Source of the DNA: an uncultured Bacteroidales bacterium
GTDB taxonomy: Bacteria > Bacteroidota > Bacteroidia > Bacteroidales > P3
NCBI GenBank assembly: GCA_900316965.1
Contig: ONEY01000010.1
Coordinates: forward strand, 1-64,000
Direction of reading: 5' to 3'
DNA length: 64,000 bases
Shown here piece after piece: positions 1 through 7,380 of the stretch. Position numbers and translations under genes: made by a program. A model generated the notes under the pieces. That model saw only the letters and a program-made list of their open reading frames with translations, did not search any database and was not told the DNA's origin. The number at the start of each line of letters is the position of its first letter. Positions within the stretch are counted from its first letter, which is position 1.

Positions 1-117
1 AAACAGAATCTTATTGCAGAACTAAAGTCTTATAAATTAGTAGACCAGTATCTGTTTCATACTGAGGCAGCATTGCTCTCTCTAACTTTTATTGAAGCTA
101 AGGAGATAACACTATGA
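1..117 (+). CDS. C-terminus of DUF3990-like protein (partial, 5' end outside window)
   Basis: An open frame runs from the window edge to TGA at 115-117, giving the last 38 residues of a protein. The stretch YLFHTEAALLSLTFIEAKE resembles the conserved end of DUF3990 proteins, where an FHTE-type motif is followed by a hydrophobic strand and a short FIKAxEI-like tail. DUF3990 proteins are small and, as I recall the family, related to ADP-ribosyltransferases; they usually sit in two- or three-gene modules thought to be toxin-antitoxin-like. The stop overlaps the next ATG by four bases (ATGA), so the two genes are probably translationally coupled. The active-site part is outside the window, so the call rests on the tail and on the neighbour. 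Confidence 0.5.
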   Translation, partial: KQNLIAELKSYKLVDQYLFHTEAALLSLTFIEAKEITL

Positions 118-359
118 AGCTCAACATTACTCAGGATAACCTTTATCTGATTCTTCCGTCTAAGGTTAGCTACATGGCTGAAATGTTAGCCGACGACTGC
201 GACATCAGCATTTGCGAAGCTGTGAAACGCATCTATAGGTCTGACACTTACCACCAGATGGAACAAGAATATACCAAACAATGGCACCTCGGCCCCGTGG
301 CTTTGTTTCAAGACTTGCTACAACATTTCAACGAAAATGGGTGCCTGCGGCAACGTTAA
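114..359 (+). CDS. Small partner protein of the DUF3990 module
   Basis: This 81-residue soluble protein starts at the ATG overlapping the upstream stop. It contains a pattern seen in short proteins encoded beside DUF3990/DUF3791 genes: a helical N-terminus (MAEMLADDCDISICEAVKRI), then YRSDTYHQME and the motif TKQWHLGPVALFQDL. No enzyme motif is visible. By context it may be an antitoxin or accessory component. The last codons and the TAA stop (357-359) lie inside the dispersed GTTAAC repeat that begins at 343, so the C-terminal tail (about GCLRQR) is repeat-derived and may not be native. DUF3791 itself may lie upstream, outside the window. Confidence 0.6.
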   Translation: MKLNITQDNLYLILPSKVSYMAEMLADDCDISICEAVKRIYRSDTYHQMEQEYTKQWHLGPVALFQDLLQHFNENGCLRQR

Positions 360-722
360 CGTTAACGCTAACGCTAACTTTTTTGAACACGATTTGCTTT
401 GGCTCGCGGACGCTCGCTACTCTTTTTCATTACAGAAAATAAAGGAAAAAACAGAAAAATACAGAAATTTGCTCGCCTGCGGCAACCTTAACGTTAACGC
501 TAACGCTAACTTTTTTAAGCACGATTTGCTTTGGCTCGCGGACGCTCGCTACTCTTCTTCATTACAGAAAATAACGGAAAAAACAGAAAAAAACAGAAAC
601 TTGCTCGCGGACACTCGCTAATCTTCTTCATTACAGAAAAGAACGGAAATTGCTCGCCTGCGGCAAGCGCCTGCGGCAACGTTAACGTTAACCTTAACCT
701 TGAATCCTGAATCCTGAATCCT
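343..722. repeat. Composite tandem repeat, about 132-bp unit
   Basis: The module GCCTGCGGCAA starts at 343, 475, 656 and 669. The first two full units are 132 bp apart and nearly identical. Each has GCCTGCGGCAA, four to five TTAACG/CTAACG hexamers, CACGATTTGCTTTGG, a CTCGCGGACGCTCGCTA block, and an A-rich TTACAGAAAATAAxGGAAAA block. A third copy at about 602-700 is shortened, and a 7-bp triplication of TGAATCC follows at 701-721. There are no unique spacers, so this is not CRISPR. A 94-residue open frame across the region is a by-product of the repeat. The unit recurs in part at 26151-26390. Confidence 0.85.
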
Positions 723-750
723 GAAACTTGCTCGAGGACGCTTGCTGTAC

Positions 751-2925
751 TTAGTTCATTGTCTTGGCTATGTAGGCTGCAGCTCGGAGTTTGTAGTATT
801 GGTATTTGCCACCAAAATGATCATTGGCTTCGGTGAGGTTCTTGGGTGCATTATTCAAGAAATAATCAACGAGCTCATCTAGTTCATCGGCGGTGAGCAA
901 CATGTCTATATCTATGGCTCCGGCTTCCAACGCCTTCTCTAAATGGCCGGTAATGGTGGTGTACTTTAAATTGCGCTGCTCCGCAATGTCTTTTATCGAC
1001 TTGCCCTCTACAAGGAGCTTTACAGTCTCTACCCAGGTTGGATCTTTCTTTGCCTTGGGCTGTCTCTTCTTATAAGAGGCTTTCTTTTTGCTGCCGTCAC
1101 GCTCTTTGTCAAGCAGGAAATCGACTTTGGCTTGATTGTAGACCTCAGCTGAAAAACCTTGCTCCCCTACCCTTTTCAAACATCTTTGTTTCAGTCCTAT
1201 GGCGTCTCTCAACTCACTTGACCACTCATCAAAATCGGCAGCAACGACTTTGTTGCTTATCTCTATCTCCATAAGTGGCGCCAGTGCTAAAAGCAGCTGC
1301 TCCATCTGGCCGTCGAAATAATCTACCGCCTTGACGACACGGTCGCGAAGGTATGGGTCATCAATCTTGCCTCCATTGCTAATGCGTATCTTGGACATCT
1401 GGCTGCGAAACTTCTCTGCCACAGAGACCATATTGGCTACCATGACATTATTGATCTCCGACATCTTGTGTGTCTGCCCCGGCAACAAACGTTTCAGATA
1501 TTGCTGGAACAGGGAGTTTAGCTTTTTGGTGGCATGCATTATCTGCGACAGGTTGAACATCTCATACAACAAATCGTAGTAGTACTCTGACTGGAATCCG
1601 CCGAGTTCGTCTCTAACAGTGTCTATTGTTGGTATCGTTTTGTTAAAATCAATTATATCCTGGTTGTCGAACATGCATTTCTCTGACAATGGGGTTGCCA
1701 GCACTATGCCTTCCAACGAGCGGCAGCGGCTCAAAGCGACATAGACTTGTCCGAAGGTGAATGCCGACGCTGCGTCGATAATAACTTTGTCGAATGTCAA
1801 ACCTTGACTCTTATGTACGGTGATGGCCCACGCAAGCCTTAGCGGATATTGGGTAAAAGTGCCATCAACTTTCTGCTTTATCTGATTGTCGGCCTCGTCA
1901 ATCTCATACTTTACATTTTCCCACTTATCCTGTTTCACAACGATATGGTTGCCTTCTTTGTCGACTACGGAAACTCCCTCATCGGGATCGTAGCCTTCAA
2001 CAATGGCGATCTTGCCATTGTAGTAGGCATGTCCGCTACTGTCGTTTCTGACAAACATCACCTGCGCACCCTCTTTTAGGGTCAAGGTCTCGTCGGTAGG
2101 AAATGACGATGGCAGAAAATTGCCCTCGACGCTGGCTTTGAGCACAAATGGTTTGGCATTGAGTTTGGCGAGTTTTCGGGCGTTGACATTGTCGGCCTGA
2201 TAGTTATGTGTGGTCAGTCGGATATAGCCTTCTTTGTCGTCAGGGTTGAAGGTGGGATCGTAACGGCTGTTGAGGGCGTCTAATGTGGAACGGTCTATTT
2301 TGTTGTCGCGAACGTTGTTAAGCAGGGTGATGAAACGGTCATCTTGCTGACGGTAAACGGTGGTCAGCTCGATGGTGACATAGTGTATCTTCTGCAACGC
2401 CTTGCTATGGAAGAAAAACGAAGACGGATAGACTTTGTCCATATAGGGTTTCTCTTCGTCGGTGACAACGGGAGGGAGCTGCTGCACGTCGCCTATCATA
2501 AGCAGCTGCACACCACCAAAGGGTTTGCTGCTATGTCGGTAGCGCCGCAGCATCATGTCGACAGCGTCGAGCAAATCGGCACGAACCATGCTTATCTCAT
2601 CAATAATAATGAGGTCGAGGGTGCGGATTATTTTTTGCTTCTCTTTGCGGAGCTGCTTGAATTTGTCAGGCAGCTGATACTCGGTGACAAGTTCTTTGAC
2701 ATCGGGTAAATAGGGACACAGCGGCAACTGGAAGAAGGAATGGATGGTGACTCCCTCTGCATTGACGGCAGCGACACCGGTGGGGGCCAAGACTACGCAA
2801 CGCTTTTTCAACGTCGACACTATATGACGCAAAAAAGTTGTCTTGCCTGTCCCTGCCTTGCCGGTAAGGAAAACGGACACATTGGTGGACACAATGTATT
2901 TTTCAGCCAGTTCGAGCTGTGTCAT
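751..2925 (-). CDS. Pif1/RecD-like AAA helicase with C-terminal HTH
   Basis: This 724-residue protein is a superfamily 1 DNA helicase-like ATPase. Walker A is GKAGTGKTT at residues 22-30 and Walker B is in LIIIDEISMV. A Pif1/RecD-like AWAITVHKSQGLTFDKVIID motif and a VALSRC arginine motif follow at about 365-400. The segment from about 540 is helical. A basic linker (KKKASYKKRQPKAKK) leads to an HTH_40-like domain at about 625-700, of the kind found at the end of RecQ and Pif1-like proteins in Bacteroidota. The likely role is unwinding of DNA or DNA-RNA structures in replication or repair. It lies 60 bp downstream of nadE on the same strand and may share its transcript. Confidence 0.85.
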   Translation of the reverse strand: MTQLELAEKYIVSTNVSVFLTGKAGTGKTTFLRHIVSTLKKRCVVLAPTGVAAVNAEGVTIHSFFQLPLCPYLPDVKELVTEYQLPDKFKQLRKEKQKIIRTLDLIIIDEISMVRADLLDAVDMMLRRYRHSSKPFGGVQLLMIGDVQQLPPVVTDEEKPYMDKVYPSSFFFHSKALQKIHYVTIELTTVYRQQDDRFITLLNNVRDNKIDRSTLDALNSRYDPTFNPDDKEGYIRLTTHNYQADNVNARKLAKLNAKPFVLKASVEGNFLPSSFPTDETLTLKEGAQVMFVRNDSSGHAYYNGKIAIVEGYDPDEGVSVVDKEGNHIVVKQDKWENVKYEIDEADNQIKQKVDGTFTQYPLRLAWAITVHKSQGLTFDKVIIDAASAFTFGQVYVALSRCRSLEGIVLATPLSEKCMFDNQDIIDFNKTIPTIDTVRDELGGFQSEYYYDLLYEMFNLSQIMHATKKLNSLFQQYLKRLLPGQTHKMSEINNVMVANMVSVAEKFRSQMSKIRISNGGKIDDPYLRDRVVKAVDYFDGQMEQLLLALAPLMEIEISNKVVAADFDEWSSELRDAIGLKQRCLKRVGEQGFSAEVYNQAKVDFLLDKERDGSKKKASYKKRQPKAKKDPTWVETVKLLVEGKSIKDIAEQRNLKYTTITGHLEKALEAGAIDIDMLLTADELDELVDYFLNNAPKNLTEANDHFGGKYQYYKLRAAAYIAKTMN

Positions 2926-2985
2926 CGTCGTAAGGATTAATGGTTGCCAACACCGAACAGCGGGCTATTCGGCGCTGTCATCGAC

Positions 2986-4542
2986 TTAACTTATAGGAAC
3001 TCGGCGGTCGATACCAAATGTCATGGGCGACATCTTCAGCTGGGGAGCGAACTGGAGGCGCTTCCATTCGTTTATGCGCACCTTGCGGATAACCTGTGCC
3101 ACAAGCTCGCTGTCATAGCCTTCCTCTACGATTTCGTCGTGGGACATCTGCTCTTCGATATGAAGGTTGAGGATGGCGTCGAGGACGGCATAGTCGGGCA
3201 AGGAGTCGCTGTCTTTCTGTCCGGGACGAAGCTCGGCGGATGGGGCTTTGCGAATGGAATTCCACGGAATGATCTCTCTATCTCTATTGATCCACTCTGA
3301 GAGTTGGTAGACTTCTGTCTTGTATAGGTCACCAATTACGGAAAGCGCGCCGCAACTGTCGCCATAAAGGGTGCCATAGCCCATAGCGGCTTCGCTCTTA
3401 TTGGTGGTGTTGAGCACCAAAGCGCCAAACTTGTTGGAATAGGCCATGAGTATGTTGCCTCTGACTCGCGCCTGCATATTCTCTTCGGTGACATCCTCGG
3501 CAAGGTCGCCAAAGATGGGCTTCATGGTGTTGCGCAAAGCGTCGAAGCAGTCTTTGATAGGAACAATGTCGTACTTGACACCAAGATTGTTGGCGAGGTC
3601 TTCGGCATCCTTAACAGAATGGTCGGTGGAATACTGCGACGGCATCAAGATACCATGGACGTTCTCGGGACCAAGGGCGGCGGCTGCCAAAGCACATACC
3701 AGTGCGGAATCGATACCGCCACTGAGTCCTATAACACAACGATGGAGTCCATTCTTAGAGAAATATTCGCGCAAACCCATAACAAGGGCTTTGTATACCA
3801 ACTCGACAACTTCGGGCTTCTCGTCATCACAAGCGGTAAGCAGCTGCAGGTCTACGCTCTGGCTGTAATCCTCGAAATATGGGAACTGGCAAAGCACTGA
3901 ACCTGCGGCATTGAGGGCCATGGAGCCTCCGGCGAAAAGGAACGGCCCTTCACCTCCTATGCGGTTGACAAATACCAACGAGGCGTTGAGGTTCTCTACA
4001 ATCTTGTGCATACGATAGCGTATGCTGTAGGGTTTGTTGTATTCAAAAATGTTACATCCACAGCATATTATCATGTCGGGCTGCTCGGAATGGCTCTTGG
4101 TAAGTTCCTTGAGGTCCTCATAAAATCCTATGGCTATCTGCTGGCCTTGGTAGTTGACGGATTGAACACCTTCGCCACGGACGAAATATTTCTGCTCGTC
4201 GGGAGCTAAATACTTTTTGGTGACGATGGCTCGTATGGCACAGTTCTGAACAAAGACGATGGCATTGCACAAACCTTTGTCCTGCACCTGCAAGGGCAGT
4301 CCTATGAGGAATGCTCGATGCTCTGACATGGCAACGAGTTGCTGAAGCGCTGACTGGGCTCGCTTCTGGATGTCGGTATAAGCGGCAGAGCCAAAGAGTG
4401 GATAGCCACAAAGGGTGCAGGCAGGAAAGACGGTGAGCAGGGCATCACGGGACTCTTGGGTGTCGAGCTCGGCCATGATCCATTGAAGATTTTCCTCAGG
4501 ATTGTTGGTGAGGATGTTATGCTGTACGATATGAACGTTCAT
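2986..4542 (-). CDS. nadE: NAD+ synthetase with degenerate glutaminase domain
   Basis: This 518-residue protein makes NAD+ from deamido-NAD+ (nicotinate adenine dinucleotide), ATP and a nitrogen source. The C-terminal synthetase half is intact: SGGIDS P-loop at 274-279, then NTTNKSEAAMGY and GDSCGALSVIGDLYKTEVY. The N-terminal half has the nitrilase fold used by glutamine-dependent enzymes, but its catalytic triad looks broken. Where ICED normally supplies the nucleophilic Cys, the sequence is FYED (Tyr141). Where GYPxED supplies the Glu, it is GYPLFG. A Lys is kept at 109-110. The enzyme may therefore depend on free ammonia, or on a partner glutaminase. That is inference from motif alignment by eye. 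The synthetase call itself is secure. Confidence 0.92.
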   Translation of the reverse strand: MNVHIVQHNILTNNPEENLQWIMAELDTQESRDALLTVFPACTLCGYPLFGSAAYTDIQKRAQSALQQLVAMSEHRAFLIGLPLQVQDKGLCNAIVFVQNCAIRAIVTKKYLAPDEQKYFVRGEGVQSVNYQGQQIAIGFYEDLKELTKSHSEQPDMIICCGCNIFEYNKPYSIRYRMHKIVENLNASLVFVNRIGGEGPFLFAGGSMALNAAGSVLCQFPYFEDYSQSVDLQLLTACDDEKPEVVELVYKALVMGLREYFSKNGLHRCVIGLSGGIDSALVCALAAAALGPENVHGILMPSQYSTDHSVKDAEDLANNLGVKYDIVPIKDCFDALRNTMKPIFGDLAEDVTEENMQARVRGNILMAYSNKFGALVLNTTNKSEAAMGYGTLYGDSCGALSVIGDLYKTEVYQLSEWINRDREIIPWNSIRKAPSAELRPGQKDSDSLPDYAVLDAILNLHIEEQMSHDEIVEEGYDSELVAQVIRKVRINEWKRLQFAPQLKMSPMTFGIDRRVPIS

Positions 4543-4625
4543 AGGTATTATGATTAGATTGTTTACTTAAATTTATGTAACGATGATTATAACTTATTAT
4601 TGCGAGGAAGGAAAATATTTAAAAT

Positions 4626-4876
4626 TTAACCTTAACGTTAACGTTAACGATAACGAGTTCCTGCGGCGACTTTAACCCAAATCGGTCATTAGGCCGACTG
4701 TTCAATCGTTCTTGTTTTTTTAGGTCTATTTATGACATCTCAGCATTTCTTTCGGCATCTTGGCCACATCCCTGTCTTGATGTAGCCCGCCACGTCTTCG
4801 CCAGCGATGCGACCAATCTGCTCGAAACGATTACCTATCGACCGATTGGGGTTTAACCTTGACGTTAACGTTAACC
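4626..4876. repeat. Two TTAACG-type repeat clusters
   Basis: The 438-bp gap between nadE and pfp holds two clusters of the dispersed hexamer: 4626-4655 (TTAACC-TTAACG-TTAACG-TTAACG-ATAACG) followed by CCTGCGGCGAC, and 4852-4876 (TTTAACC-TTGACG-TTAACG-TTAACC). Between them, at 4740-4856 on the minus strand, is a short open frame without a clear start codon that could be a gene remnant. I see nothing else in this gap except the pfp terminator. Confidence 0.75.
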
Positions 4877-4902
4877 ATACGTCTCTCATAACACACAAAA
4901 AA

Positions 4903-4944
4903 AAGAGAGGCTTCTTTATCGGATTGCCGGAAGAAGCCTCTCTT
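4903..4944 (-). terminator. Intrinsic terminator of pfp
   Basis: A perfect 14-bp stem (AAGAGAGGCTTCTT at 4903-4916, complement at 4931-4944) with a 14-nt loop lies 37 bp after the pfp stop. On the minus strand the stem is followed by a run of T, as expected for Rho-independent termination. Confidence 0.9.
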
Positions 4945-4980
4945 GTTATTACCTAATGGCTGTTGCCTTGGGTGGGATGT

Positions 4981-6210
4981 CTACCACTCAAGTATCTTCT
5001 TGAAGTCGTAAGCTTCGGGATTGGGCAGATACTTCTTGGCAGCCTCGTAGTCGTCAGGTGTGATGTAATCCATGATGTCGTTGACATAGCTCATCACTTT
5101 GTTGCTGTTGACGTTGACAAGACGCGGAGGTATCTTGCCTGTTTTGGGATCTTGCAGGTCTTTAAGATAGAGCGGACTTACTGCGCCTTGATGGTCGACA
5201 TAGACCATACAACCTGTCGCTCCTTGGTTGAAGAGGGTGTGAACGCCCATACCCATGAGTGAGCAATAGGTGAGGTCGAAGGCTATAGGTGTATGGCAAC
5301 GTACCTCATAACCGATTTCGACAGGACGGCTCTTGACTTTGAGTCCCAGCTCTTTGACTTTGCGTTCGAGGAGGTCGTTGAAGATGTGGGCTTTGGACAC
5401 TTTGCCGAGTTCGGGGTGACCATGCTCGTCGTAGCTGAACTGGATGCCGCTGTTGGCTATCTCTTTGTCGCTAAGGCTGTGGAAGACGCCTTCGGAAATC
5501 ATGGCAGCACCATAGTTGATGCCCATGAGTTTGCGCTTGACAATGCAGGAAACGACCATGTTGACAATCTTCTCGACGGTGATCTCGGTCTTGTTGAAGA
5601 ACTCTGGGATGATGACCATGGGATAGTGGCATGCGCCGGCGATGCCGAGGGCAAGATGTCCTGCCGAACGACCCATGGCGCTGACAACAAACCAGTTCTC
5701 GCTGGTGCGGGCATCTTCCATTACGGCAGTGGCGAGCACACAACCCTGTGCCTTGGCGCTGTTGTAGCCGAAAGTGGGGCTGCTGTTGGGCAAAGGCAGG
5801 TCGTTGTCGATGGTCTTGGGAACGTGGATGTTGGCGATGGGATAGTGCTTGCTCTCCAAGAATTTGGCGATACGGTTGGCTGTAGAAGCTGTGTCGTCGC
5901 CGCCAACGGTGACAAGCAGTTTGACTTCGTTTTCGGTGAAGAACTTGAGGTTGAAACGTTTCTCAAAATCCTCGTCGGTGGGTTTGAAGCGGCTCATCTT
6001 CAGAATTGAGCCTCCTTTATTGAAAATCTCGTCGGCGGTAAGGAAATCGAGTTCCTGCATGCGAGGTGTCTCGGTGAAAAGTGCCGAATAACCACCATGA
6101 AGACCTATGACGCGGAATCCGTCACGCAAAAAGGTCTTGGCTACCGAAGCCACTACTGTGTTCATTCCAGGGGCTGGACCGCCACCCGTGAGTATTGCAA
6201 TTGATTTCAT
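4981..6210 (-). CDS. pfp: Pyrophosphate-type 6-phosphofructokinase
   Basis: This 409-residue glycolytic enzyme phosphorylates fructose 6-phosphate to the 1,6-bisphosphate. The N-terminal phosphate-binding loop is GGGPAPGMN at 9-17. GGDD at 103-106 and PKTIDND at 131-137 are the signatures of PPi-using enzymes; ATP-using enzymes have GGDG and PGTIDND. The reaction should therefore use pyrophosphate and be reversible, serving both glycolysis and gluconeogenesis. It lies 33 bp downstream of the threonine aldolase gene and has its own strong terminator. The donor is read from motifs, not measured. Confidence 0.9.
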   Translation of the reverse strand: MKSIAILTGGGPAPGMNTVVASVAKTFLRDGFRVIGLHGGYSALFTETPRMQELDFLTADEIFNKGGSILKMSRFKPTDEDFEKRFNLKFFTENEVKLLVTVGGDDTASTANRIAKFLESKHYPIANIHVPKTIDNDLPLPNSSPTFGYNSAKAQGCVLATAVMEDARTSENWFVVSAMGRSAGHLALGIAGACHYPMVIIPEFFNKTEITVEKIVNMVVSCIVKRKLMGINYGAAMISEGVFHSLSDKEIANSGIQFSYDEHGHPELGKVSKAHIFNDLLERKVKELGLKVKSRPVEIGYEVRCHTPIAFDLTYCSLMGMGVHTLFNQGATGCMVYVDHQGAVSPLYLKDLQDPKTGKIPPRLVNVNSNKVMSYVNDIMDYITPDDYEAAKKYLPNPEAYDFKKILEW

Positions 6211-6243
6211 AATATTACGGTATTAAAGGGTTTGCAAAAAAAA

Positions 6244-7293
6244 CTATTTTCCATTTTTCAGTATCCGCCTCAACGCGGAGACAAAGGCATGAATATCCTC
6301 TTCGGTGGTGTCGAATGAGCACATCCAACGCACTACGTCGGCTGCTTCGTCCCAATCGTAGAAGAAGTATTCCTGCTGCAAGGCTGTCCACACTGTTCGC
6401 GGCAATTGCGCGAAGACACTGTTGACTTGCACCTTATACATAATCTTCACACCTTCAACGTCGCGGATTTCGTTCTCGAGCAGGCGCGCCATAGCGTTGC
6501 TGTGGCTTGCGTTGCGATACCATAAAGGTTTCTCGGCGCCATCATGACGAAGGTAGGCCTCAAACTGAGCGGCCATGAAACGCATCTTGGAACAGAGTTG
6601 CGACATCTGTTTGCGACGATATTTCAGTTCCTGGTCGAGGACGGGATTCAGCATCACTGCCGACTCGCCCATCATAAGACCATTCTTGGTGCCACCAAAG
6701 GAGACACAGTCGACGCCACAGTCGGTGGTCATCTCCTTGAAAGTGCAATTCAACGCCACAGCGGCATTGGCCAGGCGGGCGCCGTCGACATGGAGGAACA
6801 TTCCCTTGGAGTGTGCCAATTCGGCCAACTGGCGAATCTCGTCGCAGGTGTAGAGTGTGCCCAGCTCTGTAGGCTGGGTTATAGATATTGCACGGGGCTG
6901 TGAGTGATGTTCGAAGCCAAAGCCGTGCAGCTGGGTTTTGACAAGGTCGGGGGTCAATTTGCCGTCAGGCGTTGGCACAGTTAGCAGGCGACAGCCGACA
7001 ATACGTTGTGGCGCACCGCATTCGTCGACATTGATATGTGCTGTTTCGGCACATACCACGGCATGATGAGAACGGCACATAGCGTCGATGCAGAGGACAT
7101 TGGCACCTGTACCATTAAAAACAAAGTAGGGCTCGGCCTGCTGACCAAACTCTTCTTTGAATAGGGTCGTGACCGACTGACAATATTCGTCGTCGCCATA
7201 GGCCAATGCGTGGTCGACATTGGCATCAGCAATGGCTTGCAGAGCTTCGACGCATATTCCCGAATGGTTGTCACTTCCAAATCCGCGTCTCAT
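6244..7293 (-). CDS. ltaE: Low-specificity threonine aldolase
   Basis: This 349-residue PLP enzyme of fold type I should cleave L-threonine and L-allo-threonine to glycine and acetaldehyde. Conserved features are SDNHSGI at the N-terminus, the ring-stacking His in ETAHIN (His86), the PLP-binding Asp in HVDGAR (Asp170), and the Schiff-base Lys in SFGGTKNG (Lys203). Length is normal for the family. It is the upstream gene of a likely two-gene unit with pfp. A hexamer repeat cluster separates it from rho. Confidence 0.92.
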   Translation of the reverse strand: MRRGFGSDNHSGICVEALQAIADANVDHALAYGDDEYCQSVTTLFKEEFGQQAEPYFVFNGTGANVLCIDAMCRSHHAVVCAETAHINVDECGAPQRIVGCRLLTVPTPDGKLTPDLVKTQLHGFGFEHHSQPRAISITQPTELGTLYTCDEIRQLAELAHSKGMFLHVDGARLANAAVALNCTFKEMTTDCGVDCVSFGGTKNGLMMGESAVMLNPVLDQELKYRRKQMSQLCSKMRFMAAQFEAYLRHDGAEKPLWYRNASHSNAMARLLENEIRDVEGVKIMYKVQVNSVFAQLPRTVWTALQQEYFFYDWDEAADVVRWMCSFDTTEEDIHAFVSALRRILKNGK

Positions 7294-7325
7294 ATTTTAT
7301 TAATGGGGTTATTAGGTTATAAAAA

Positions 7326-7379
7326 GGTTAGCGTTAAACAAGGTTTTCGCTTTCGTTAAGGTTAACGTTAACGTTAGTT
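7326..7379. repeat. TTAACG repeat cluster between rho and ltaE
   Basis: Hexamer-like motifs GGTTAGCGTTAAA (7326-7338) and TTCGTTAAGGTTAACGTTAACGTTAG (from 7353) end one base before the rho stop codon at 7381. The cluster belongs to the same dispersed family as the blocks at 343, 4626, 10389, 26151 and 55441. Confidence 0.75.
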
Positions 7380-7380
7380 A

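Noticed and set aside
337..621. 94-codon frame rich in Asn-Val-Ala repeats
   Set aside because: It is only the translation of the hexamer and A-rich repeat units, and both units give nearly the same peptide; no protein-like composition.
343..722. Possible CRISPR array
   Set aside because: The repeated unit is 132 bp without unique spacers and no cas genes are present.
4740..4856. Short minus-strand frame ending in CRKKC
   Set aside because: No start codon and only about 39 codons; it may be a gene remnant, but nothing supports expression.
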